Part shown: piece after piece, positions 25,795 to 33,556 of the stretch | Layout: every line of letters begins with the position of its first letter | How positions within the stretch are numbered: position 1 is the stretch's first letter | Source: CAWAYR01 sp050250875 | GTDB lineage: Bacteria > Acidobacteriota > Vicinamibacteria > Vicinamibacterales > UBA2999 | NCBI GenBank assembly: GCA_050250875.1 | Contig: JBFWNV010000001.1 | Span: forward strand, 1,302,001 to 1,366,000 | Direction: 5' to 3' | DNA: 64,000 nucleotides | Notes under the pieces: model-generated | Databases searched by the model: none | Seen by the model: only the letters and a program-made list of their open reading frames with translations | Told to the model about the DNA's origin: nothing | Made by a program: the position numbers and the translations under genes

Positions 25795-26786
25795 GCGCGG
25801 CCGCCTTCTATTACGACGGACGGACGTCGCGGTCGCACGCCGTCCAGGTGACGGTCGAGGCCGGCGTCGTGCACGTGCGCGGCGAGACCGTGAACGTCGC
25901 CGTGCCGGTCGATCGCGCGACGCTCGAGCCGCGGCTCGGCGATCTGCCCCGCCGACTCGATCTCCCCGACGGCGCTTCGTGCCTGGTGGACGCCGCGTTC
26001 GAGCTGCCCGATGCTGCCGCCGCTGGATCCGCGCGGGTCGAGCGCTGGGCCAACGAGCTGGAGATCCGCTGGTGGCCGGCGGTGATCGCGGCCGTGCTGG
26101 TGGTGGCGCTGCTGTGGGGCGGCATCGCCTATGGCGTGCCGGTGCTCGCCCGGGTCGTCGCCCAACGCATGCACCCCGGCGTCGAACAGCAGATGGGGGC
26201 GCAGGCGCTGGGCACGCTCGATCGCGTGGCCCTCGAGGCCTCGACGTTGCCCGAGGCGCGCCGCGCGGCGCTGCAGGCCCGCTTCGCCACGCTGGCGGCG
26301 CTCGCCGGCGGCGGGCCCTACGTGCTCGAATTCCGCAGGAGCCCGGCGGTCGGCCCCAACGCCTTCGCGCTGCCCGGCGGCACGGTGGTGCTGCTCGACG
26401 CGCTGGTGGCCGCGGCGACACACGACGACGAGATCGCGGCCGTGCTCGCCCACGAAATCGGCCACCTGCACGGCCGGCACACCATGCGCCACGTCCTGCA
26501 GACCTCGGTGGCCGGCGTGCTGGTCGCGGCGGTCGTCGGCGACGTGCTGTCGCTGTCGTCCTACGCCGCGGCGCTCCCGGCCTTCCTGCTCGAGGCCGGC
26601 TACTCGCGCGGCTTCGAACGCGAAGCCGACACGTTCGGCTTCGCGTTGCTCGACCGCGCCGGGATCGACCGCGGCCACTTCGTCCGCTTCCTCGCCCGCA
26701 TGGAACAGGAACACCCGAGCGGCGTGCCGGGGTTCCTGTCCACGCATCCGCGCGCCGACGAACGCGGCCGCGCCGCCGCGCAGTAG
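25791..26786 (+). CDS. M48 family zinc metallopeptidase, membrane-anchored
   Basis: A 331-residue protein: N-terminal soluble beta region, one TM helix (about 95-120), then an M48 peptidase domain with zinc site H221-E222-IG-H225 (AHEIGHLHGRH) and the downstream glutamate ligand in SRGFEREADTFGF. It is similar to M48 peptidases partnered with DUF898 proteins and probably acts in envelope protein quality control. Translationally coupled to the DUF898 gene. Confidence 0.9.
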   Translation: MSAAAFYYDGRTSRSHAVQVTVEAGVVHVRGETVNVAVPVDRATLEPRLGDLPRRLDLPDGASCLVDAAFELPDAAAAGSARVERWANELEIRWWPAVIAAVLVVALLWGGIAYGVPVLARVVAQRMHPGVEQQMGAQALGTLDRVALEASTLPEARRAALQARFATLAALAGGGPYVLEFRRSPAVGPNAFALPGGTVVLLDALVAAATHDDEIAAVLAHEIGHLHGRHTMRHVLQTSVAGVLVAAVVGDVLSLSSYAAALPAFLLEAGYSRGFEREADTFGFALLDRAGIDRGHFVRFLARMEQEHPSGVPGFLSTHPRADERGRAAAQ

Positions 26787-26797
26787 CGCGGCGCCGG

Positions 26798-27754
26798 CTA
26801 CTGGCGGTCGCCCACCGGCGGAACGGGCGCCGGCGCCGCCACCGGCATCTCGCTCGCGGTCTCCGACCACACGTCGGCCGGAATCGTCGGGATCTGCCCG
26901 AAGGTCGTAAAGGTCTTGAGGGGGACCCAACCGAAGAACACCCCCTTGGCCTGCGCCGCCGCGACCAGCTTGTCGAGGTCGACCAGGCAGACATACGCCT
27001 TGCCGTTCGCCGGGTTGTTGGCCATGAACCAGAACACGCGCGGCCGCACGTCGACCACCCGGGACCACGGCGTCACCTCCCCGCCGCGCCGGAACGCGAG
27101 CACCCGCCCGCCGTCGGGGAAGTTGAGGTCGAAAAGCATGAACGTATCGGTCGACGGCTGGTACCACAGGACGTCGTTGCGCTTGCCGGCCCCGCGATCG
27201 ATGTCCTCGAGGACGTCGCCGCCGAACAGCGTCACGGGGAACTGCCCATCCCAGTGCAACGGCTCGATCAACACCTCGACGCCGCACTGTCCGTCGCATA
27301 CGCCCGGCTCACCCTTCGGCCCCGGTGGCCCCGGCGGCCCGGCCGGCCCGCCAGGCCCGGAGGGGCCAGACGGTCCCGCAGGCCCTGGCGGCCCTGCGGG
27401 TCCCGGCGCGCCATCGGCTCCCGGCGGTCCAGGCGGTCCCGGTGCGCCGTCCGTTCCCGGCGGCCCGGGCGGCCCCGGCGATCCAACCGGCCCCGCCGGT
27501 CCCGGCGGCCCCGGCGGTCCTGCCGGTCCCGGCGGTCCGGCGGGGCCGGGCGGGCCCTGCGGCCCGGGCGTGCCCGTACACGTCGTGGTGCATACCGGCG
27601 GTGGCGGCTTGTAGGTGGTCGGCAGCGATGTCGCCGGCTGCTCGAGCAGGATGGTCGTCGTCTGTGCGGCGAGCGGCGGCGCCGCCGGCCACGCGAGCGC
27701 GGCGGCGGCGACGCTCCACGCGACGCCGGATCGAAATACGGACACGGAAGTCAT
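26798..27754 (-). CDS. Secreted collagen-like protein
   Basis: A 318-residue exported protein: signal peptide (about 1-31, ending AAQ), a short linker with Cys54 and Cys59, then 30 uninterrupted Gly-X-Y triplets (about residues 61-150, mostly GPP, GPA, GAP) capable of a collagen triple helix. A 165-residue globular domain follows, opened by VCDGQCGVEVLIEP and containing GGDVLEDIDRGAGKRNDVLWYQP and PRVFWFMANNPANGKAYVCLVDL. The globular part matches nothing I recognise. Probably a trimeric surface protein. Confidence 0.85.
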   Translation of the reverse strand: MTSVSVFRSGVAWSVAAAALAWPAAPPLAAQTTTILLEQPATSLPTTYKPPPPVCTTTCTGTPGPQGPPGPAGPPGPAGPPGPPGPAGPVGSPGPPGPPGTDGAPGPPGPPGADGAPGPAGPPGPAGPSGPSGPGGPAGPPGPPGPKGEPGVCDGQCGVEVLIEPLHWDGQFPVTLFGGDVLEDIDRGAGKRNDVLWYQPSTDTFMLFDLNFPDGGRVLAFRRGGEVTPWSRVVDVRPRVFWFMANNPANGKAYVCLVDLDKLVAAAQAKGVFFGWVPLKTFTTFGQIPTIPADVWSETASEMPVAAPAPVPPVGDRQ

Positions 27755-27880
27755 GGCTGGGAGCGCTCCATGGTGGTTGCCGAAAGGCGAACGCGCCCGT
27801 CTGGGTACAGGCGCGGGCAGGCACTCTACCGCAGCTCGCGCGCGGCGAGAACTGCGTCAATCTGTGCGTTCTCGGTGAGC

Positions 27881-27896
27881 CCAGCCTAAAGGCTGG
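27881..27896. terminator. Hairpin, possible bidirectional terminator
   Basis: Perfect 6-bp inverted repeat CCAGCC-TAAA-GGCTGG in the 175-bp gap between the collagen-like gene start and the peptidase gene stop. There is no U-tract, so a terminator role is weak. Confidence 0.3.
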
Positions 27897-27929
27897 ACGA
27901 GGCCCGGATCCGTCGCCGATCCGTGTAGT

Positions 27930-28814
27930 TCAGTCGGTGTTGATGAAGCGATACAGCACGCGGATCAGGCGATAGGCATCGGGCATCGCGTCGCGCGCGA
28001 ACGAGATCGTGTCGGGCGCCGGTCGCTCCATCTCGCGGAACGCGCTCGCCACTTCGGGGATGGTGACGTCGCGGAAGCGCATCGTCACCTTGTAGGGGCC
28101 GGTGCGCACCGGTGCCGGCTTCCGCGCCGCCGCGACCGCCTGCTTCGCGCCCTCTTCGATCAGCCGACGTGCCTCGGCCAGCGGCAGCAGCTCGACCGCA
28201 CGCGTGTTGATGGCGCGCTTCACCGCGACGGTGCGGACCGCGGGCGCCGCGGCCTTCACTTCCTCGACGGCGGCGTCGTCGCCGGTGACCAGCGCCACCG
28301 CGACGCCGTACCACGCCGCCATCGCCGCGTTCATGCCGCCCTCGCCGACCGACACGCCGTTCACCTGCAGGTCGCGGACGACGCCGGATCCGGTGTGCGC
28401 GAACAGACCGCGCGGCGCCTCGGCCTTGGCGTGATAGCCGACGAAGATCACGGCATCGAAGGTCTCGTCGAGGCCCTCCATCATGCCGTGGCGCTTGAAG
28501 CTGTGGCTGATCAGCCGCACGCGCGGATCGAGATCCTCGGGCAGGAGGTTGCGCTGCGAGCCGTGCGAGTCGTTGACCACGACTTCGGTGGCGCCGCCGG
28601 CGAAGGCGCCGCGGATGGCGGCGTTGGCGTCCTCGGCCATGAGCTTCCGCGCCCGCCCGTACTCGGGCTGGCCGGCCGACGTCTGGTCGTTGCCGTTGAC
28701 GCCGCTGATGCCCTCCATGTCCACCGAGATGTAGACCTTGCGGGCCTGCGCCGACGCCGGCGTGGCGGCGAGCGACAGCACGAGAGCGACGGTGAGGACG
28801 ACGGCAGCACGCAT
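27930..28814 (-). CDS. M55 family D-aminopeptidase (DppA-like), exported
   Basis: A 294-residue protein with a signal peptide (AAVVLTVALVLSLAATPASAQ), followed by the M55 zinc-peptidase fold: VYISVDMEGISGV (metal ligands Asp32 and Glu34), VVVNDSHGSQRNLLPEDLDPRVRLI, DAVIFVGYHAKA, HTGSGVVRDLQVNG and VGEGGMNA. DppA releases N-terminal D-amino acids from peptides; export suggests scavenging of peptidoglycan-derived peptides. Length fits the family plus a signal peptide. Confidence 0.9.
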   Translation of the reverse strand: MRAAVVLTVALVLSLAATPASAQARKVYISVDMEGISGVNGNDQTSAGQPEYGRARKLMAEDANAAIRGAFAGGATEVVVNDSHGSQRNLLPEDLDPRVRLISHSFKRHGMMEGLDETFDAVIFVGYHAKAEAPRGLFAHTGSGVVRDLQVNGVSVGEGGMNAAMAAWYGVAVALVTGDDAAVEEVKAAAPAVRTVAVKRAINTRAVELLPLAEARRLIEEGAKQAVAAARKPAPVRTGPYKVTMRFRDVTIPEVASAFREMERPAPDTISFARDAMPDAYRLIRVLYRFINTD

Positions 28815-28905
28815 GCGGACCTCCGCGCGCGATTCTAGTGGCCAGTCCTGGTCATATGTCCAGCGCCTTCCTCGCGGAGCGAGCTGGCAACGCCGCCGGT
28901 CCGAC

Positions 28906-29565
28906 TCAGGCTCCGGCGTCGTCCGATCGCGGCAAGACCGCGGCGACGAAATCGGCCTCGGGCAGCCCGCCCAGCACCTCGATACGGTCGTTGACGACGG
29001 TCTTCGGCACGCCCGACACGCGATAGCGGCGCGACAGCTCCATGAACTCGATCGCGTCGACCGAGTCGGCGGTGACGTGCGGGTTGGCGAACGCCATCTT
29101 GTGAGCCAGGACGACCGCCCTGGGGCAGTGCGGTCAAGTCGGCGTGGTGAACACCTGCAGGTGGAGCGGCTCGGTCACCGCCGCCAGCGCCGTCATCGTC
29201 TCGGGCTCCAGCTCGGGCGATCCCGTGCCGGCGACGAGCACCGCCTCGACCAGCGAGGCGAACTCGTAGCCCGTCGGCGCGCCGTAGAGCCGCATGCGCG
29301 TGTCGGCGCCGTCGGACAGGATGACGATGGCCGGCGCCTTGTCGACCCCGTACTTCGCCCGGTCGTCGGTGTCGAGGACGAAGTTCTTCTCGACGACGGC
29401 GATCTTGTCGTGCAGCGAGGCCACCTCGTCGAGCAGCTGTTTGGCGATGCGCCCGCTCTCGCTGCCGCCGAAGGTCTGCGTGAACAGCACCAGATCCACC
29501 TGGTGGCCGATCGGCGCCAGGTGCTGGACGAGGGTGCTGCGATCGGCGGCGGAGAGCAGGGACAT
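28906..29565 (-). CDS. Putative selenocysteine-containing protein disulfide oxidoreductase (double thioredoxin fold, UPHC)
   Basis: Read through the in-frame TGA at 29134-29136, this is one 219-residue protein with two thioredoxin-like folds, as in PDO/glutaredoxin-like oxidoreductases. The N-terminal fold (1-120) has a degenerate site (VLFTQTFGGSESG) without cysteines. The C-terminal fold carries the active site VFTTPT-U-PHC-PRAVVLAHK (U144, Cys147), then YRVSGVPKTVVNDRIEVLGG with the cis-Pro. TGA stands exactly where the first active-site Cys is expected, and a short hairpin lies just downstream. The alternative is a TGC-to-TGA nonsense mutation giving a pseudogene. Sec machinery is not in the window, so the selenoprotein reading is strong but unproven. 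Confidence 0.75.
29106..29123 (-). promoter_or_regulatory. Candidate bacterial SECIS hairpin
   Basis: On the minus-strand mRNA, 10 nt after the UGA, CCAGG pairs with CCUGG around the 8-nt loop GCGGUCGU; a GU/CA pair beyond a 2x2 mismatch can extend the stem. The loop begins 16 nt after UGA, starts with G and contains GGUC, which resembles the E. coli fdhF loop AGGUCU. It fits the general bacterial SECIS layout. Folding was done by eye. Confidence 0.6.
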
Positions 29566-29581
29566 TGGAGAATCTTACTTC

Positions 29582-29640
29582 GGGGCTCGGGGCTCGGGGC
29601 TCGGGGCTCGGGGCTCGGGACTCGGGACTCGGGACTCGGG
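29582..29640. repeat. Heptamer tandem array, GGGGCTC x5 then GGGACTC x3
   Basis: Eight 7-bp units occupy most of the gap upstream of the thioredoxin-fold gene. An inverted three-unit array (GAGCCCC, GAGCCCC, GAGTCCC) lies at 29709-29729, so transcripts across the gap could form a long G/C hairpin. Confidence 0.95.
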
Positions 29641-29708
29641 CGGGGCCGGGTCATGCGTTATCGCACGACTGCGGCGCCGGGCACGCGAATTCCATCGGGG
29701 TTCTTCCC

Positions 29709-29729
29709 GAGCCCCGAGCCCCGAGTCCC
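29709..29729. repeat. Short inverted heptamer array (GAGYCCC x3)
   Basis: Three 7-bp units, complementary to the array at 29582-29640. They end at the first base of the stop codon of the zinc-ribbon gene. Confidence 0.9.
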
Positions 29730-30238
29730 TAGATCTTGAAGAGATCCTCGAACGCCTTCTTCGCGCTCGAGACCGACTCGGGGCTGCTGGTGCCGTTCGC
29801 CGAGTTCGAGGCCGCCGCCGGGGCCGGCGTGGAGCTGGTCTCGCGCTCGTAGCTGGTGCGGGCGGTGAAGAACGCGCACTCGTTCGAGGCGTCTTTCGGC
29901 GAGATGCGGGCCGCGATCTTCTCGCTGCACTCGAAGCGCGCGCTCGGATCGAAGTTGACGCACTGCACGCACGCATGGAGCGCGGTGCCGCACTTCTCGC
30001 ACTTGCTGAGCGTGAGGATCTCGGGGTCGACCGGCGCGCCGCAGCGAGCGCACTTGGCGATCACGCGGTAGCCCATCATGCGCGGGTTCTTGGCGCCCTC
30101 CGACGACATCCGGCGGGTGCCGGCCGGCGCGCCGGGCTCGCGCTCGGGCCGCCGGTCGCCGCCCGGGCCCTCACCGCGGGGCCGGCGGTCGCGGTCGTCG
30201 TCCTGGTAGCCGTGTTGACGGTACTTGCGGTCGGACAT
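29729..30238 (-). CDS. Zinc-ribbon protein of unknown function
   Basis: A 169-residue protein. A charged, Arg/Gly/Pro-rich N-terminus (residues 1-55) is followed by a metal-binding core with CxxC pairs (KCARCGAP, KCEKCGTALHACVQC) and further cysteines in RFECSEK and NECAFF. The C-terminus is a Ser/Ala-rich linker and a short helix (SAKKAFEDLFKI). It looks cytoplasmic. The disordered basic N-terminus and zinc ribbon suggest nucleic-acid or protein binding, but no function can be assigned. Confidence 0.7.
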   Translation of the reverse strand: MSDRKYRQHGYQDDDRDRRPRGEGPGGDRRPEREPGAPAGTRRMSSEGAKNPRMMGYRVIAKCARCGAPVDPEILTLSKCEKCGTALHACVQCVNFDPSARFECSEKIAARISPKDASNECAFFTARTSYERETSSTPAPAAASNSANGTSSPESVSSAKKAFEDLFKI

Positions 30239-30268
30239 GGGCGCTCGTTTCGAACGGGGTGGTGAAGG

Positions 30269-31393
30269 TCAGCGGGTGGAGGTCGGCACCGGGCGCGGCG
30301 CCAGGGCGATGAGCTGCTCGGCCAGCTCGCGCAGCCGCGGGACGTTGTCGAGGTTCGTGAGGATCACGCTGGCGAGCCGCGTCCTCGGCTCGCGCAGCAT
30401 GAAGGTCGTGCCGCCGGTGGCGCCGCCGCTGTGGGCCACGCGCAGCCGGCCGCCGTCCTGGCTGATCATCCAGCCGAGGCCGTAGCCGGTGATGTTGCCG
30501 TTGTTCAACCGCGTTGACGTGTACATGCGCTCCAGCGACTCGGGCTTGAGCAGGCGGCCGCCGTTGAGCGCGATGTCGAAGCGGGCGAGATCGACGACGT
30601 TCGAGATCATGCCGCCGCCGGCCCACTTCACGCTGAGATCGACGTACGGCGCCTGGAACCACGTTCCCGGCAGCGGACCGCGGACGTACTGGCGGGCCCG
30701 CCAGCGCACCACCTCCTGCGGCCGCTCGAGGAAGGTCGAGGTCATGCCCGCCGGCGCGAAGACGTGGAGCCGCAGATAGTCGTCGAAGGATCGGCCCGAC
30801 GCCGCCTCGACGACGCCGGCCAGCAGGTTGTAGCCGTAGGTCGAATACGCGTACCGCTCGCCGGGCGCGAACAGCAGGGGGTCGTCCTTGAACACCGCCA
30901 GCGCGCGCTCCACGGTGGGATACGCGTCGCGACTGTTCATCTCGTTGCCGCGGTAGTGGCGGATGCCGGAGGTGTGCGTCAGCAGGTGGCGGATGCGGAT
31001 CTCGCCCTGCGGCTTGCGCGGGAACGACGGCACGAAGCGCTGGATCGGATCCTCGAGCGAGACCAGGCCGCGCTCGACCAACTGCAGCACCGCGGTGGCG
31101 GTGATCGGCTTCGAAATCGAGGCGATGCGGAACACCGCCTCGGGCTTCACCGGCACGCTCTGCTCCAGGTCGGCGAGGCCGAAGCCCTGCATCCACACGA
31201 CCGACTCGCCGACGACGATCGCCGCCGCCAGGCCCGGTGCGCCCAGGGCGAGCCGGGCGTCGTCGGTGAGGCGGGCCAGGGCCGCCTCGTCGCGGTCGAC
31301 GGCGGCACGGCCGGGCTGGGCCGCCAGGGCAGCCGACAGCCACAGCACGAGGGCGAACACGGGAGCGGAACGGCGGAGCAGCCGAAGGCGCAT
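30269..31393 (-). CDS. Exported serine hydrolase, beta-lactamase/PBP4* family
   Basis: A 374-residue protein with a signal peptide (residues 1-25) and the class-C/EstB-type fold. The nucleophile motif is S92-IS-K95 (FRIASISKPITA), the second motif YSTYGYNLLAG (Tyr183; YST where YSN is common), and the third HSGGATGG. LLTHTSGIRHY is also typical. Members include esterases, D-amino peptidases and muramyl-peptide enzymes; nothing points to antibiotic resistance specifically. It starts 99 bp from the divergent S9 peptidase. Confidence 0.9.
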   Translation of the reverse strand: MRLRLLRRSAPVFALVLWLSAALAAQPGRAAVDRDEAALARLTDDARLALGAPGLAAAIVVGESVVWMQGFGLADLEQSVPVKPEAVFRIASISKPITATAVLQLVERGLVSLEDPIQRFVPSFPRKPQGEIRIRHLLTHTSGIRHYRGNEMNSRDAYPTVERALAVFKDDPLLFAPGERYAYSTYGYNLLAGVVEAASGRSFDDYLRLHVFAPAGMTSTFLERPQEVVRWRARQYVRGPLPGTWFQAPYVDLSVKWAGGGMISNVVDLARFDIALNGGRLLKPESLERMYTSTRLNNGNITGYGLGWMISQDGGRLRVAHSGGATGGTTFMLREPRTRLASVILTNLDNVPRLRELAEQLIALAPRPVPTSTR

Positions 31394-31492
31394 GGGCCAG
31401 GAGGGCCGGCCGTCGAAGAGCAGGACGGTCAGCGCGAGTTATGCGCCCGGGGATGTCGCTCTGTCAAGACAGAAATCCCGCTGGCATTCCGC

Positions 31493-33313
31493 ATGGTCAG
31501 AATCGTGATCGGCCTCGCCGTGGCGTCGGGTCTGGCCGCCGCGCCGGCCATGGCTCAGGACCGCCGCCCGATCTCGGCGGTCGAGTCGATGGAGCTGCCC
31601 GCGATCAGCGACCCGCAGCTTTCACCCGACGGCCGCCGCGTGCTGTTCGTGATGGACGCCCCCGACTGGGGCGCCAACCGTCGGATCGGGCACGTCCACC
31701 CGTGGGCCGCCGACAGCCAGCTCGTGTTCTTCGTCGCCGCCGCCGACCGATCGGAGGCCGCGCACGCCCGGGCCCGCGCCGGCGACGACGTCTACGCGTT
31801 CGAAGAGACCACCGTCGATCAGCGGCACCTGCGGGTGGTCGATCTGGCCGGCAGGACCACGCAGATCACCTTCGGCAGCTATTCGGTGACCGCCTACGAC
31901 GTCGGCGCGACCGGCCGCATCGCCCTGACGCGGGCGGCGTCGCCGCTGCTCGAACACCGGCGATCGACCGAGGTGTGGGTGATGGACGCCACCGGCGGCA
32001 ACGCCCGGCGCCTCACCACCAACGACGTCGCCGAAGGCGCCGCGCGGCTGTCGCCCGACGGCCGCGAGGTGCTGTTCACGGCCGCCGCCGACGGCCGCTT
32101 CGAGCCCTACTACAACGACAAGATCTTCGTCGTGCCCGCCGCCGGCGGCGCGGCGCGCGTGCTGCTGCCCGACGCGCCCTTCCAGGTCAGCGACGCGCGC
32201 TGGTCCGCCGACGGCCGCCGCATCCACTTCGTCGCCAATCACGGCGTGCACACGCAGCTGATGGAGGTGGCGCCGGCCGGCGGCCGCGCCGTCGCGCTGA
32301 CCAGCGGCGATCACACCATCGGCGCCTGGCGGTTCAGCCCGCGTACCGGCACCCACGTCTTCACGCTGAACACGCCGCAGCACCCGGCCGAAGTCCACCT
32401 GCTCGCCGGCGGCGGCCCGCCACGACGGGTGACGCGGGTCTTCGACCGCGTCGATCGCCGCTTCCACGTCGCCCGCCAGGAACGGCTGCAGTGGCGGGGG
32501 CAGGACGGTGTCGCCGTCGAGGGGCTGCTCTATTACCCGATCGGCTACGAGCCCGGGCGCCGCTATCCGCTGCTGGTCTTCACGCCCGGCGGCCCGGCGG
32601 CGTCGGATACCTTCGGCTTCGCCCCCGAGGTCCAGGTCTATGCCGGCAAGGGCTACGCCGTGCTCCGCCCGAACTATCGCGGCAGCACGGGCTACGGCGA
32701 TGCCTTTCTGCGCGACATGGTCGGCGGCTACTTCACGCAGGCGCACCTCGACGTGCTGGCCGGCGCCGACGCCGCCATCGCTCTGGGCGTGGCCGATCCC
32801 GATCGGCTGGTGAAGAAGGGCTGGAGCGCCGGCGGCCACATGACCAACAAGCTGGTCACGTTCACGTCGCGCTTCAAGGCGGCGTCGAGCGGCGCCGGCG
32901 CGGCCAACTGGATCTCGATGTACGCACAGAGCGACCACCGGGAGTTCAGGACGCCGTGGTTCGGTGGCACGCCGTGGCAGGCCGACGCCCCCATCGACGT
33001 CTATTGGGAGCACTCGCCGCTCCGCCACGTGTCCGCGGTGACGACGCCGACGCTGTTCCTGGTCGGCGAGGCCGATCCGCGCGTGCCGATGCCGCAGTCG
33101 GTCGAGATGTTCCGGGCCCTCAAGTCGAACGGCGTGCCGACGCGGCTGTGGGTGGCGCCGCGCGAAGGGCACGGCTGGACCGAGCTGCGGCACGTCCTGT
33201 TCCGGCTGCAAGTGGAGCTGGAATGGTTCGACAAGTGGCTGAACCGGCACGAGTACACGTGGGAACAGCCTCCCGGAGCGAGCTTGGCAGCCGCGAGTGG
33301 CACTACACCGTAA
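31493..33313 (+). CDS. S9 family prolyl-oligopeptidase-like peptidase, exported
   Basis: A 606-residue protein with a signal peptide (VRIVIGLAVASGLAAAPAMAQ). Residues about 30-340 form a beta-propeller with WD40/TolB-like repeats (SPDGRRVLFV, SPDGREVLFTAAADG, SADGRRIHFVAN). The C-terminal alpha/beta-hydrolase domain has YAVLRPNYRGSTGYG, nucleophile Ser445 in KGWSAGGHM, Asp528 in GEADPRVP and His560 in REGHGW. It resembles dipeptidyl or acylaminoacyl peptidases that cut peptides in the periplasm. ATG 31493 gives the signal peptide; longer in-frame starts do not. Confidence 0.9.
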   Translation: MVRIVIGLAVASGLAAAPAMAQDRRPISAVESMELPAISDPQLSPDGRRVLFVMDAPDWGANRRIGHVHPWAADSQLVFFVAAADRSEAAHARARAGDDVYAFEETTVDQRHLRVVDLAGRTTQITFGSYSVTAYDVGATGRIALTRAASPLLEHRRSTEVWVMDATGGNARRLTTNDVAEGAARLSPDGREVLFTAAADGRFEPYYNDKIFVVPAAGGAARVLLPDAPFQVSDARWSADGRRIHFVANHGVHTQLMEVAPAGGRAVALTSGDHTIGAWRFSPRTGTHVFTLNTPQHPAEVHLLAGGGPPRRVTRVFDRVDRRFHVARQERLQWRGQDGVAVEGLLYYPIGYEPGRRYPLLVFTPGGPAASDTFGFAPEVQVYAGKGYAVLRPNYRGSTGYGDAFLRDMVGGYFTQAHLDVLAGADAAIALGVADPDRLVKKGWSAGGHMTNKLVTFTSRFKAASSGAGAANWISMYAQSDHREFRTPWFGGTPWQADAPIDVYWEHSPLRHVSAVTTPTLFLVGEADPRVPMPQSVEMFRALKSNGVPTRLWVAPREGHGWTELRHVLFRLQVELEWFDKWLNRHEYTWEQPPGASLAAASGTTP

Positions 33314-33373
33314 ATATCTGGCATTGACCAGACAATTCCGGTGACAAGACGAATATCCGACCGTTTCGGTTCC

Positions 33374-33402
33374 TTGTCCTTTGGGAAGGGATCTGGTAAA
33401 AC
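33374..33402 (+). promoter_or_regulatory. Candidate sigma-70 promoter for the act/caa3 cluster
   Basis: TTGTCC at 33374-33379 and TAAAAC at 33397-33402 are 17 bp apart, each matching the consensus at four of six positions. They sit in an unusually AT-rich part of the 243-bp gap upstream of actA. Confidence 0.35.
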
Positions 33403-33502
33403 CTGCTTGCGAAAGTTTTCACAAACCCGGCGGAAGTGCGCCTGCCCCTGTGCGCTGGCGACGCCGACGCTGTGGACGGACGGCGATCCCGTGTAGAGTG
33501 TG

Positions 33503-33545
33503 CCCGCGGTAATCCGCGGGGAGGGAGCGATCTCGGAGATCGCTC
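33503..33545 (+). promoter_or_regulatory. Two adjacent perfect palindromes in the actA leader
   Basis: CCCGCGG-TAAT-CCGCGGG (33503-33520) is followed by GAGCGATCTC-G-GAGATCGCTC (33525-33545), the latter ending 11 nt before the actA ATG. They could be operators or an RNA structure controlling translation, since the purine-rich GGGGAGGG lies between them. Confidence 0.5.
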
Positions 33546-33556
33546 GACGACGACGC

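Noticed and set aside
28906..29097. Separate 63-residue gene starting at the internal Met after the TGA
   Set aside because: It lacks a start context and encodes only the second half of a thioredoxin fold. The upstream frame continues into it with the active-site motif, so one gene with recoding (or a broken one) is more sensible.
30269..31393. Antibiotic-resistance beta-lactamase
   Set aside because: SxxK and HSGG motifs place it in the broad serine hydrolase/PBP4* family; nothing specific to class C resistance enzymes is seen.
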